A stretch of 64,000 nucleotides of DNA from Anaeramoeba flamelloides (Eukaryota > Metamonada > Anaeramoebidae): contig JANTQA010000029.1 in NCBI GenBank assembly GCA_027625915.1, forward strand, positions 8,246,001 to 8,310,000, in the 5' to 3' direction. Below, piece after piece: positions 1 through 10,338 of this stretch (within the stretch, counting starts at the first letter, position 1; every line of letters starts with the position of its first letter). The position numbers and the translations under genes are program-made. A model generated the notes under the pieces. That model worked only from the letters and a program-made list of their open reading frames with translations. It did not search any database and was not told the DNA's origin.

Positions 1-664
1 AAATTTTTATAAAAAAAACAAAATATTCGTTAATTTTTTACTTTTTATTAACTTCAATATAATATATACTCCAGGTTGCTAAAAGTTCTTGGATCAAAAA
101 TTCTTTTTCAAGATAATTGACAATTAAAGTTGAAAAACCCAATTTTCCAGGTTCTATTAAGATTTTAAGAATTTGATAAATTAAAAAAAATTTTTTATTG
201 ATTTTGTTAATTGACAAAAAAGTTAATCCTAATTTTCTTCTAACACACGAAAATCCAAATTTTATTCTTAAACACCTACCATTGTATCAATCTTACACTC
301 TTCAATTCGGATTTTGGAAAAAAAATAAATAAATTGTAAACAATTGCCATTTTGAATCACTATTAAAACCAATATTAAGGACAAGAACGATCAGACAAGA
401 ACCAAATTAACAAGCCACTACACCCAACACAAGATAATCTTTTTTCAAATTTTAGGGATTGTAAACCTTAAAATTATTATAAAAACAAAATAACCAAGTT
501 TTTAAAAACATTTAATTGATATTTTGATGATGTATTTTACATTTTAAATCACTCTTTTCTTCGAAAAAATCAACTCTTTGATTAAAGAACCAATAATATT
601 ATCAAAGTCAGAAAGAATAAACTTAAACATTTTTTCTTATTCTTCGATAATTTATAGAGTAGCA
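1..664. other. Non-coding region upstream of AAR2, with repeat copy I-1
   Basis: No ATG-initiated gene is visible. Bases about 30-185 resemble bases about 4318-4462 on the same strand (shared stretches such as TTCACTTTTT..ATAACTTC, ACAATTAAAGTTG and TTTCTATTAAGATTTT), so this is one copy of a dispersed repeat. The stretch from 300 to 660 should hold the AAR2 promoter and leader, but no firm element can be called. A reading frame in phase with AAR2 is open back to 578, but it starts only with TTG. Confidence 0.5.
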
Positions 665-1747
665 ATGAGTCTTGAAAAGATCAAAGAGCTTTATCTAAAC
701 AGCTGTAGTATACTAATCCTTTCCAAACCAAAAGACATAAGGGTCGGCTTAGATTTCCAATTACAGAACTTGGTCGAAGATTTTTATGGTTTCCAGCTAA
801 TTCCAAAAGGATTTCATATTTTGTATTGGGAGTCGATCAAAAACGACAGCCCACGCTTCTTTCTAATACTTGAATTAAAGCAATGCGAAAACCTCATCCT
901 ATCTTGGGACAACAAAGAAGAAACTTTTGTTGACTTAAATCTATTTGAATATGAACAAGCAGAGCGTTATCAGAATGGGATTAAAAGAATGGACTTTATA
1001 AAAAAATTAACAGCCTATCCACAAGATCTCCTAGAGAAATGGAATATTTTGACTTCCTTTCTCAATAAGATTAATAAGGAAGAAAAAAAAATTAAAGAAA
1101 TAAAAGAAAAAGAAAAGGAAAAGGAAAAGGAAAAGGAAAAAAAAAATAAAAGAAAGAGCAAGCTAATTCAATTGGACAGTGATCAAAAAAACCAGACAAT
1201 TAATTGGACAACGGTAGTACCATTAAAAATACCAGAATCTGCAAAGAGTTTAAAACTGAGAACTCTTCATGGGATGGATCGAAGTTATACATTGGGATGG
1301 AACTTGAAACATCAATTTTTGGAATCAAATAAGCATTTCTTTGCAGAATTCCAGTTATCTTTTCTTCTTTTTTGGATTGTCCATTCTGTGAAAGCATTAG
1401 AACAATGGAAAAGTATAATCGTGTTGTTGACTAATTGTGAAAAAGCTTTGCAAACAGAGAAATTATTTTATCAAAATTTTATCAAAATCTTCATCAACCA
1501 AATTAGTTATTTGCCTTCTGATTTTTTTCAAGATGAATTGTCACAAGGAAATTTTCTAATTCATTGTTTAAAATCATTCTTAGAAATAATTTCACAAGAA
1601 CAAAATTGGTTAAACGAAACGACTATGATAACTAAATTATTAAAAAAAAAATTTAAATTAAATTTCAATTTTAATCAAATTGATGAAATTGATGAAAACG
1701 ATGAATACTCACCCGTTATAGTACAGTTAGAAAGTTTAAATCTATAA
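665..1747 (+). CDS. AAR2: AAR2-family U5 snRNP assembly / splicing factor
   Basis: Predicted 360 residues; human AAR2 is 384. In yeast and human the family binds PRP8 and chaperones U5 snRNP before BRR2 joins, so the expected role is spliceosome biogenesis. Family signatures run in order. The N-terminal beta domain has SCSILILSKPKDIRVGLDFQ and the motif with PKGFHILYW. The C-terminal helical domain has AEFQLSFLLFWIVHSVKALE, followed by EQWKSIIVLLTNCEKAL, the LPSDFFQDELSQGNFL block and the closing SPVIVQLESL. These match the human layout ([48 protein letters not shown]). The ATG at 665 is chosen because MSLEKIKELYL aligns with the family start and upstream in-frame sequence has no ATG. The linker carries a host-specific Lys/Glu run at about residues 138-165. 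No introns are needed. Identification rests on recalled family sequence. Confidence 0.9.
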   Translation: MSLEKIKELYLNSCSILILSKPKDIRVGLDFQLQNLVEDFYGFQLIPKGFHILYWESIKNDSPRFFLILELKQCENLILSWDNKEETFVDLNLFEYEQAERYQNGIKRMDFIKKLTAYPQDLLEKWNILTSFLNKINKEEKKIKEIKEKEKEKEKEKEKKNKRKSKLIQLDSDQKNQTINWTTVVPLKIPESAKSLKLRTLHGMDRSYTLGWNLKHQFLESNKHFFAEFQLSFLLFWIVHSVKALEQWKSIIVLLTNCEKALQTEKLFYQNFIKIFINQISYLPSDFFQDELSQGNFLIHCLKSFLEIISQEQNWLNETTMITKLLKKKFKLNFNFNQIDEIDENDEYSPVIVQLESLNL

Positions 1748-2348
1748 CAATCATAAATGTACAAACACACATCTTCATACAAAGTGTATACATTTATAGA
1801 GTATATTTAAATAAATATTTATTTCAAGACTTATTTTACTTTTATTTTTTAATTTTCCATAATAACTTTTTTTCAAATATATAATTTTAAAATCAATATT
1901 TTATTTCAATCATAGGAAGTTTTTTGGTAATAATTCATTGAGAAATAAAATCATATCAAAAATATGATTAATCAGAATAGATATAGAAATTATTTGATGA
2001 AATTGTCATTGGGTGATTGAGAGTGGATTTAATTTTGAAATTTTTGAAACTTTTTTTTGTAAAAATTATATTTTTTTTTTCTCAGTTAAATTAAAAAACC
2101 ATCTTCAATTGTACATTATAGTAGTATTTTATTGTTGGGATGATGCTCTATATATCACCATTCGAAAACAACTATTAAATTTGTCATAAATAGAACTTAT
2201 CTTCACTTATTGTTTAGATGAAAAAAAAAAAAACATTCTTATTTTTTGGGATATTATAGAATTTGAGGTTTTAAAATAAATCCTTTATAAAAAAAAAATG
2301 GTTTTTGATAGTTTTTGAAAAAAAAAATTGTAATTTCAAAAATATATT
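1748..2348. other. Intergenic, AAR2 3' side
   Basis: A/T-rich sequence with homopolymer runs. It should contain the AAR2 3' UTR. I see no gene and no clear repeat boundary before the TTAA at 2349. Confidence 0.5.
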
Positions 2349-4252
2349 TTAAGGAAGTAAGTACATTTTTTCATTTTGAAAAATTTTAATTATGTTAACA
2401 TTACTTAAAAATATTTTTTGAGTGTCACCAGATATTGAAACTTTGGAACCAAAATCCCATTCACCAGTCTATTCGTGAAAAGAATCAAAGTAATTCAGAG
2501 TTGAATCTTAAATTTTTCAATTTTTTGAACATTTTTTTTGATTCAATTTTTGGTTTTATTAAATTTTGGTTTTGGATCTAGAGATGTGTTTATATGAACA
2601 ATTGAAATTAATCAAAGAGTTAACCAAAAAAATATACCCTAAAAAGGGTGTGTATTTGAAACAAATATTTTCTTTTAGAAGACCAAACACAAAAGATCAA
2701 TATTCCAAATAAATTTGTTGAAATCAAGAATGAAAAAAAAAAAATCGATAAAAGCCTATTTTCGAAGATTGGTTTTCTTTATCTTCTTAGTTTGTATGAA
2801 TAAAAACTATTTTTTTCCTTGAATTTCTCGCCCCATTACTATTTATTATTATTTTAAAAAACCTTATTGTGTGAGAAATTTGCTTTCAAAATTCTTTTTT
2901 TAAATATTTTTATCAAACAAAGCCAAAACAAAAAGTATTATAACAAAAATTAAAATAAGGGGGATTGAATTTTTGGAATCAAAAAACAGTTACAAAAGAT
3001 TCAAATCAAAATAATTGAAAAATTAAATAACAAATTTCAATCAGATTCAGAATTTTTTTAAGTTCTCATTTTAATAGAAAATAAATGTTTATCAAATCAA
3101 ATGAATTTTTCCAATATACCCTTATTCTCTAGAAGAATTAAAACAATCACTGGTTTTCTGAACTAAAACTAAACTATTTTTCAGTCAAAGGGGCCACATG
3201 TAATGGTATAATACACCTTTTTAAAGGGTTTACATAGATATTAGAAGAAAAATTTTATTTTGGAAATTTTCAAAATTGAAATCATTTTTTCACATTTCTG
3301 TTTTTTTTTTTCGATTTTTTTTTTAAAACGTTATTCATTTGCAAAAAAATTTTTTATTACAAGATCAATAGTCACTTGGTAAAAATGTGTTATTCTAAGG
3401 ACATTGAAACCATGTAAAGATTTTTGAGAAATCTATTGATTTCTATTGCAATTCAATTCGACCTTTGATCTTGAAATTTGATTAATAAATTTGAAAAATT
3501 TTCACTTCATTTTTATTTCCTTTTTCAAATAGAGACCACAAATACCAACCTACTTCGTTTGGGGGCTTAATTTCTAAAAGAAAAGTAAGGAAAATGAAGT
3601 GAAAAATGTTTCATATTTATTATTCAAATAACAGTAGAAGTTCAAAACGAACATCGTTGTTTTTCTCAATAGGGTCCTAAGAATTTGAGTTTTTCAATTT
3701 TTAAGAAAATCTATTAATTAATTAGTTTTCTTTCAGATATGTATCAACATTTCTTTGAGGTGTATTTTTCTTCTTTATTTCTTATTTGTTCTTCAAAGGT
3801 CAATTCTATAAAATAATTGATATTTGAAAAAAACGTTGGGCCCATTTGACTGAAACAGTGTTTAGAATTAGATGACATAAATGAAATTAGTATTTTTAAA
3901 TTCATTTTGGAAATTCTTTGGAAATAAACAGTAATTTGTTTATTAAAAATTTTCCAAATAAATTGTATTTCATAAAGAATAAAAAATAAAACGAAATCAA
4001 GAATAAGTAATTGTGTAAAATTTTATAGATAAGATCAAGGAATAAATGATTTTTATTTATTTTTTTTTGATCAATTTTTTCATTTTTTTGATTTGCGTTT
4101 TTTTATTGGTATGAAAATATCTTATACTAGGATATATTTCACTCGAGTATTTATTAAAATATCAATGTATTTGGCTAAAGAAATGATTTGAAGAATATAG
4201 TTTCACATAAATGGGGCACTCAAAAAATGAAAAATTTACTTACCCCCTTAAA
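2349..4252. mobile_element. Repeat family C, copy 1: TTAA-ended element with terminal inverted repeats
   Basis: The left end TTAAGGAAGTAAGTACATTT and the reverse complement of the right end (TTAAGGGGGTAAGTAAATTT) form terminal inverted repeats of about 28 bases, with TTAA at both outer edges. A second copy lies inverted at 56684-57891. After removing the nested family A element (3172-3862 plus one TA), copy 1 is about 1.21 kb, the same as copy 2 (1,208 bases). TTAA ends are typical of piggyBac-type target duplications, but the bases after TTAA are not the usual piggyBac ones, so the superfamily is tentative. No intact transposase is present; it looks non-autonomous. Confidence 0.8.
3172..3862. 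mobile_element. Repeat family A, copy 1, nested in family C copy 1
   Basis: A 691-base element with terminal inverted repeats: left AACTATTTTTCAGTCAAAGG, right (reverse complement) AACACTGTTTCAGTCAAATG. TA flanks both sides (3170-3171 and 3863-3864). The homologous C copy at 57061-57090 has the uninterrupted site with a single TA, so the TA is a target duplication. This points to a Tc1/mariner-type non-autonomous element. There is no coding capacity. Other copies are at 12682-13392 and 18209-18750. Confidence 0.85.
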
Positions 4253-4317
4253 TTTCAAAATACAAATTGTAACAAATAAAGAACACGATCATGAAAAAAT
4301 TTTTTCAAAAAAAAATT

Positions 4318-4462
4318 AAACATTTACTAATTTTTCACTTTTTCATAACTTCACTTATAATAAAAATTATTGGTAAATAAAAGATCTTATATAAAATTAT
4401 TTTTTGAGATATTTTACAATTAAAGTTGGAAAATCCAAATTTCCAGTTTCTATTAAGATTTT
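4318..4462 (+). repeat. Dispersed repeat I, copy 2
   Basis: This segment matches bases 30-185 with scattered substitutions (start ...TAATTTTTCACTTTTTCATA, end TTTCTATTAAGATTTTT). It sits just outside the right end of family C copy 1. Function and class are unknown. Confidence 0.55.
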
Positions 4463-4639
4463 TTTCAAATTTAATAGTAAAAAAATTTGAATATATTTAT
4501 TTTCACAGTTAAGAGGTTATAATCATATATTTTAAAAGTATTTTAAATTTAATAAATATATTTCCAATGGGTAACCAATTATTTTGACTATTATGGAATT
4601 ATTTTTTGATATAAATTGAAAAAAAGATTTTTTTTTTGA

Positions 4640-4803
4640 TTTTCCGTTGGTTTTTTTTTAATTTTTGTAAAAAACAGAAAATTAAATAAATTTTCGGTTT
4701 ATTTCAAAAAGTAAAAAAAACCGCTGTTAGGTTTTCCAGAATTTAAAAGAATAAAGTAAAATATATTCGATTTTACTTTATTCTTTTTAATTCTGGAAAA
4801 CTT
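4640..4803. repeat. Two adjacent stem-loop modules (family F)
   Basis: The first fold-back (about 4648-4727) pairs a GGTTTTTTTTAATTTTTG arm with its inverse ending AAAAACCG. The second (4731-4800) pairs GTTTTCCAGAATTTAAAAGA with TTTTTAATTCTGGAAAA-type sequence around a short AT loop. Related modules occur at 29327-29394, 37468-37547, 38750-38815, 39166-39232, 48014-48070 and 52764-52833. Several are followed by a variant of CACTTGATGGACAC. Confidence 0.7.
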
Positions 4804-4849
4804 AGGCACTTGATGGACACTCTAAATAATTATAATCACAAATTTTTAT

Positions 4850-5110
4850 ACTATGTTTCAGTTTTATTAGATGAGTAGAATGTTGTCAAAACTATTTGTT
4901 ATTATCTATAAAACTAAATATCTCCAAGTTGATTTAAACTATAATTTGTTCTTCAGTTTATTTGGAATTTTTCATAAGAAAAATCCCTTTTTTTATCTTG
5001 ACTTGAGACTTTTACAAAAGTTGGTTATACTTAACAACAATAAATACAATAGTTCCATGAATTTAAAGTTCTGGAATTTTGAGTATATTCTGAATAAACT
5101 TTATTATTAA
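4850..5110 (+). repeat. Dispersed repeat K, copy 1 (contains a 79-codon chance ORF)
   Basis: The region is open for 79 codons from 4871, but it is homologous at the DNA level to 29960-30210, where the frame is not kept. Shared landmarks are AACTATTTGTTATCATCT-like, TTGACTTGAGACTTTTA-like, AACAACAATAAAT and CTGGAATTTTGA-like strings. It is therefore a repeat, not a gene. In both places it lies immediately downstream of family F hairpins, so F and K may be parts of one larger unit. Confidence 0.6.
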
Positions 5111-5176
5111 AGATGAAAGGTTAGGGAATGATTTAATTTTGTATAACTTTTTTTTTTTTCAATTTTATTTTTTCAG

Positions 5177-5553
5177 GCTAGTGAAGTGTAAATATGGAAT
5201 GTTGTAAAAATAGAGTTTTTTCAATTTTCGACATAAAAAAAGGTTTTCATACATTTATAGACATTTTGGAACCTGAAACAAAACTATTGTTTTTATTTTT
5301 GTGCTTGAATGGATTTTCAAGATAAAATCGTTTTTAAACATCAATACTTTGTTTGAAAAATAATTTTTTTTAAAAAATTGAAAGATTACAATTTGTTAAA
5401 CATTTTTTTTTTTTAAATTATTATTAGTCTATTTAAATAATCTGATGTTATATTTACTATTTACTAAAAGGTGGATAAATGTATGGGACTTTTTATTTAT
5501 CTCGACAATTGTTAAAACTCTATTTTTTACAACATTCATATTTACAGTAGTGC
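5177..5553. mobile_element. Repeat family J: MITE with ~50-base terminal inverted repeats
   Basis: The left arm includes GTGTAAATATGGAATGTTGT followed by AAAAATAGAGTTTT. The right arm reads, in reverse complement, CTGTAAATATGAATGTTGTA followed by AAAAATAGAGTTTT. The arms converge on a matching TCGAC/TCGAGA segment. Total length is about 380 bases with no coding frame. I saw no second copy in the window and could not define the target duplication. Confidence 0.75.
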
Positions 5554-6425
5554 AAAAACCTCTTTAAAAGGATCAGTCTTGTACGACAACAAGGCAAAAT
5601 TTTAAAATCTGTTATTGGTGGTATTCTCTACTTACAAATTTTGTATATGTCAAGTGTCAAAAAATTCTCGTCGACTAAGAAACACATAAAAGAAAATTAG
5701 TATAGTGAGATCAATTTTTTTTTTTCCATTTTATCTGAAAAAGAAACCCCTTTGAATTCATTTTATTTCTCACATTATAACTATTTTTTACCCCGTTCAT
5801 TGCCATTTTGATCATTATTGTACTATAACAAGTCTTTATTATCAGTAATATTAATATAAATATTTTTTTTCTTTTTTGAGATAAAACTTTTAGTTAACTA
5901 AAAAATTGATATATTCAACGGATTAAAAAATAATTGTATTTTTTTAAGAAGGATAGTTATAATAATCAAAGTTTGAAAGTCATGTAAAAATTTTACTTCG
6001 AAATTTTGTTTTTGTATTAAGATAAAATTCGATTTTTTAAAATAAAAAATTCTTGTGGATATTTGGGAATAGAGTAATTTTATCCTCAAAATTCAATATC
6101 ATTTTTTTTCTACCAAAAATGAATTGAATTGTTATAAGGATTCTTGTGAATAAGATCAAACAATTTGTTAAAAAAATTTTTTTTGAATTTTTTTTCATTT
6201 TTTGAAAATCAGAAACAACTTCTTTCAAACTTTAAAAACTTAAAAGAATAAAAAATTTTTGCTTAATAGATCTCAATTTCATTGATAAACTTTTGTTTAA
6301 ACTTCTATCAAGTATTCATTTATTAAATCACCTATACCTCCAATAAGTTTTATTGGGTGAAATTTGAATTGGAATATTAATAATTAAAAATGAAAATAAA
6401 ATAAAAATAAGTTGAGAAAAAGAAA
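5554..6425. other. Intergenic between convergent AAR2 and BTB genes
   Basis: No gene or repeat boundary could be supported. Two antisense frames of about 63 codons (5898-6228) are A/T-driven and start without convincing composition. The segment next to 6425 should contain the BTB gene 3' UTR. Confidence 0.45.
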
Positions 6426-7130
6426 TTAAATCCAATCTTTATGTTTAATTTGCGAGATTAAATCACAATTAGGTCTCAATTGATAATAGTCAATACAATC
6501 TTCAAGTTGACTTATGATTTTTTCGTTTAAATTGGATTGGTTTAATTCGCCAGTATAAATATACTCCATTAGCACTTTCAAAGCTTCATAGCTTTTTTTT
6601 GTATAATCCTTTATTGAATCACTCTCATCGTTTGTCGTTAAAAACATTCCCCTGAACAGGCCACTTCTAGCTTGCAATACAAATTTATGAACTTTTAGCT
6701 CCTTTTCTCCTACAAGAATTTTATAATCTGAAGTTTTTTCATCGTGTAGTAACTTGGATAATGTTGGTTTTAATTGGTTTTTAATCAAATTATCAATGCC
6801 AAATAATTTTAATATTTCGTTAAAAACTATCTTATCGCTACTATTTGATGGTGTTATATCATAATAACACCATTTGAAGAAATTTTGGATTTCATTTTTT
6901 TGAAAGCCCTCAAGACTTTTTTCAATTTCTGAAATCGTTTTATTTAGCCTTGATTCAATTAATTTTTTATGTATTTTGATATTACAAATTGTATGGTCTG
7001 TAAATTCACCCGCTTCAAAAAATTCTTTGAAATCATGAAACAGGGAGCAATGCTCCACTTTGCATATACCTCTGATAACCCTTTCAGTGGTTTTATATAT
7101 TATGTATTCAAAACTTTCTTCAAAGTGATC
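6426..7130 (-). CDS. BTB/POZ-domain protein, last exon (5' exon not located)
   Basis: The exon encodes a degenerate N-terminal BTB-like half (EAGEFTDHTICNIKIHKKLI..FFKWCYYD) followed by a canonical BTB fold (SDYKILVGEKELKVHKFVLQ, then ARSGLFRGMF, a YTKKSYEALKVLMEYIYTG helix pair). BTB domains mediate homo- and heteromeric contacts, often as CUL3 substrate adaptors; the partner here is unknown. The frame has no ATG before residue ~138 of the visible ORF, so translation must begin in an upstream exon. Reading back, the frame is open to 7130 and is preceded by AATAATAG, a good 3' splice site (AG at 7132-7131), with an in-frame stop overlapping it. A LINE and family D copy 1 lie upstream and may have enlarged the intron. 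Related amoeboid proteins often fuse RCC1 repeats to this tandem BTB arrangement, but no RCC1 repeat is visible here. Confidence 0.75.
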   Translation of the reverse strand, partial: DHFEESFEYIIYKTTERVIRGICKVEHCSLFHDFKEFFEAGEFTDHTICNIKIHKKLIESRLNKTISEIEKSLEGFQKNEIQNFFKWCYYDITPSNSSDKIVFNEILKLFGIDNLIKNQLKPTLSKLLHDEKTSDYKILVGEKELKVHKFVLQARSGLFRGMFLTTNDESDSIKDYTKKSYEALKVLMEYIYTGELNQSNLNEKIISQLEDCIDYYQLRPNCDLISQIKHKDWI

Positions 7131-7565
7131 CTATTATTATAAAATAAAAAATATTAAAATCAAAATTTTATTCATTAATAAAGAAGAAATATTGTGTTAA
7201 AATGTTTGCAGATAATTTAAACTTAATAATGGAAGGTCCTATTCCAGAAATTAACAAAAAGTTTATAATAATTTGATAAAAAAATTATCCAAGATTTTGG
7301 AACAGATAAAAATATTCATATAATTTAAAAAACAAATCAATTATCTGAAATTAAAATATTTAAGAATTTGGTTTGACCATTTTCGCAAGAAGGTGGCTAA
7401 TTGTAAAATGTCTATATCCCCCAAAAATTTTCACCATCTACAACACACCTGTTAATCTAATAGCATTGTATCTCATAAGGATAAAATTATCTCTTTTTAA
7501 AAGATTTTTTTTCATAAACAGTCAATTTTTTTTTATTTAGAAATTATTAATTGGAAAAAGTAATT
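7131..7565. other. Upstream of BTB exon; short coding-like traces
   Basis: Probably intron of the BTB gene. On the plus strand a short frame starts at 7202 (MFADNLNLIMEGPIPEIN) and a 55-60-codon open frame starts at 7364 (contains FARRWLIVKCLYPPKIFTIY). Neither has an identifiable family and both may be decayed coding sequence. Confidence 0.3.
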
Positions 7566-8111
7566 AAAAGATCCCATTTTTTTTTTTTTTTTTTATTTTG
7601 AAGGGAGGAAACTAGTTTCCTCTTACAGCCCTGATTTCTAAATTTTTGTTTAGAAATTTTAATAAAGAGTCATAATTTTCTTTATCATTAACCAATGATA
7701 AAATAAATAATGAGTCTTTATTTCGAATAATATCAAGAATATTATTCTTTAATTGCTTATTATTTTTATTTATTTGAATTAATTCATTAATCCAAATTTT
7801 TCGATTTTTTCCATAGAATGGGCAGTCCCATAGAAAATGATCGATATCTTCTATTATTTCCTGATTTAAATGTTTTTTACATAAGTTGCAGAATTTTGTT
7901 TTTAATTTATTTTTATCATAAACATAAGAATATCTGTTTAGATAATTTGTGAAATTTCTTAATTTTAAAATGGAAGTTGAACCTTCCCATTTTAAATATT
8001 TTTGTTGTTTGTTGATATTGTTATTGTATTTAATAATTTTTAAATATTCTTGACCTTTCCACCCAGAGCTATTTATAATTAACTTTTGTCTAAAAAAAAG
8101 ATCCCATTTTT
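7566..8111. repeat. Target-site duplication flanking the LINE
   Basis: Direct repeats AAAAGATCCCATTTTT at 7566-7581 and 8096-8111 are identical, as expected for target-primed reverse transcription. Joining the outer flanks restores an uninterrupted AATTAAAAGATCCCATTT site. Confidence 0.85.
7582..8095 (-). mobile_element. 5'-truncated non-LTR retrotransposon (LINE) insertion
   Basis: The minus strand carries one open frame to a TAG at 7612-7614, encoding the C-terminal tail of a LINE reverse-transcriptase ORF. It includes the zinc-knuckle-like KFCNLCKKHLNQEIIEDIDH and then FLWDCPFYGKNRKIW, the usual C-x2-C ... H-x4-C pattern. After the stop come about 20 bases and a poly(A) run (T-run at about 7578-7595 on the plus strand). 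The insertion is bounded by a 16-base direct repeat, AAAAGATCCCATTTTT, at 7566-7581 and 8096-8111: a target-site duplication. The element is cut off at its 5' end, so only about 160 codons remain. The intact frame and perfect duplication suggest a recent insertion. Confidence 0.9.
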
Positions 8112-8520
8112 ATATTGTTTTTGTTGTTGTTGGAAATTTCAACCAAATAGTTCAGAAATCGAAAAAATGAGAAAAATATTTAACTTTATGAATATTTTAC
8201 AATTAAAAAAAAATTGTAACAAATGCTATTTACTCGATTTACCAAAGATAAATGTACAAAATAATATATTTTTTGTTTTAATGTTAAATGATTGTTTAGC
8301 ATATTTATACCAACATTTGGTTGAAATTTCGTGATCCAACACACAATTTTATTTTTTTTTCTTTTTTTTGTAATTATATCTGAAATCCGACTTAATCTGT
8401 TCAATATAAAAAAATGAAATTTACCCCATTTTTAAAATGAAACTGTAATTATTCAAATGATAAAAGTGTAATTTTGGTTCGGATTTGTTCTTGAATTTTG
8501 TCAATTTTTTTTATTTTGCT

Positions 8521-9290
8521 TTAAGGGATTAATGTCTACCAAGGAGAAGTCTAAGATTAAAGTGGGTTGTTATTGTATGTAAATCACATTAGTGCTACAT
8601 GAGTTATCAAATGTGTCTAAAAAATCTATTAGTCAAGTTTGTACTATTTGTTGATCTCTTCAATTAAAAATGATCTTTGTATTAGTAAAAAAAACCCAAA
8701 GAATTTCAGAAAAAAATCTGTATTTCACCACAAATTTATAGGTTGAATTATCAATATTCAGATTTCAAAAGTTGAAAAATATATTTCAAAAATTTGTCTT
8801 GAAATGTCCATAAGTTGTAAAAAGATTTGAATTTTGCAAATAAAATAATTAACCAATAGATTCTTATGACAAATTCTTTCAGAAATATTGAAAATATATT
8901 GATAACGCAATAAACTAATTTTCGAAAAAGGAAACAAAAATAAACAGTCTTACTGATTTTGTGTTGATGATTATTGAGTTAATCTTTTGAAATTAAAAAA
9001 TTATAAAAATAGTTACTTTTTGGAAGTTCTAAATATGAATTATTAAATACTAGAATATTATTATTTGGAGTTTCAATTTTTAGATTTGGATTAAGAATTA
9101 ATAAAAAAAATTTACAAAATGACAATTTTTTAATTGTGATCATTAGTAAAAAAATTCAATAATTGATTATTGAATAATATTTATAATAGATTTTTTAGAG
9201 TCGTGTGAACAATTTGAAATTAATTTCATTTATCCCCAATTACAACATACTTGAATTATAGATTTATCTATTATGAGGCTAATCCCTTAA
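8521..9290. mobile_element. Repeat family D, copy 1 (deletion derivative)
   Basis: TTAA-bounded element of 770 bases with short inverted ends TTAAGGGATTA at both sides. Its left ~300 bases match 59123-59420 (for example CCAAGGAGAAGTCTAAGA and TAAATCACAT) and its right ~450 bases match 61560-62104 (for example TGATGATTATTGAGTTAATC). It lacks about 2.2 kb of the interior of the longer copy. No coding potential is left. Confidence 0.75.
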
Positions 9291-10338
9291 ATACACCAAT
9301 TCAAGTCAAAAGGCGCATTTAATGGTTTTTTTTAAAAAGAGTATGAACGGTTCAAAATAGGCACCTTCTCGCAAGAATGGCCATTTTAAACTTGAAATTG
9401 ATATCTGAAATAAAATAAAAAAAAAAAAAGTATCAATTCTCCTCGATTACAAATTTTAGATAAAAAAACACGAAAAATAAATCAAATAATGTATACTAAA
9501 GAACATCTAGAAAAAATTGATCATTTATTTTATTCACAAATATTTATTTAATAGTTATTTACAAAAGCATTAGAAGATCATTTAGATTATAAAAAGTATT
9601 TTTAACTCATTCTGATATTTTTGATAATATTAATAAGTTTTATCAATTATATTTTTTAAAGAATGGAACAATAGATTTTTTGATGATAACTTATATTATC
9701 ATGATATTAACAATAAAATCGCGATAATATTAAAAAAATCGCCTTTAGTCCAAATTTATAAGGAAAAATCATTAAATCGCGATATTCCACATAATTGGGA
9801 TAAAATAAAAATCAACAATAAAACGAAAAATTATTTTTTTGAAATCACCATAACAAAAATCTCTTGACTTTTACCTTTATGCCTTGAGAATTTACAAAAC
9901 TACTCCCCTTTAAAAATGTTTGAAAGTGTTTGTAAGTGTTGTGAATTGTCTTCAAGAGTTTGAAAGTTTTGAAAGATAGAAAACTTTATATGAAACAGAA
10001 TGAGTTTTAGAAGGAGGTAGTTTGTAGCAGAAAATTTTTTTTTTACTTTTCCTTTTTTTTTTTTTTACAAAATATCAAATCACAAACAAATTTTAAAGGA
10101 TCAAACTAATAATATCCCACTTCAACAATATACTTGAAGATATGATAGATGTGTTTTTTAAAAAGCATTTTATTATCTTCACAAAGTCAAATAACCTAAA
10201 AAGAATAAAGATTAATTTTCTTTCATATTGGTGATAAATTAAACAAAAACCATTTAAACTCTAGTGATCTTTTCTGTAAAATAAAAATATTCTCAGAAGA
10301 AGAAGAATAAGAAGAAGACAATAATTGTATAAAAAATC
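9291..10338. other. Intergenic with outlying TATCGCGATT motifs
   Basis: Mostly A/T-rich and unassigned. Two copies of AATCGCGATA at 9717-9726 and 9775-9784 are the reverse complement of the unit of the array at 10800-10945. Bases about 9305-9395 read on the minus strand give a coding-like string (SSLKWPFLREGAYFEPFILF) without recognisable family. Confidence 0.35.

Noticed and set aside
4871-5110. 79-codon ORF
   Set aside because: It overlaps repeat K, whose other copy at 29960-30210 does not keep the frame.
8086-8404. Overlapping plus and minus ORFs of 72-82 codons at the LINE edge
   Set aside because: The plus frame crosses the LINE/target junction and both have A/T-driven composition without a family.
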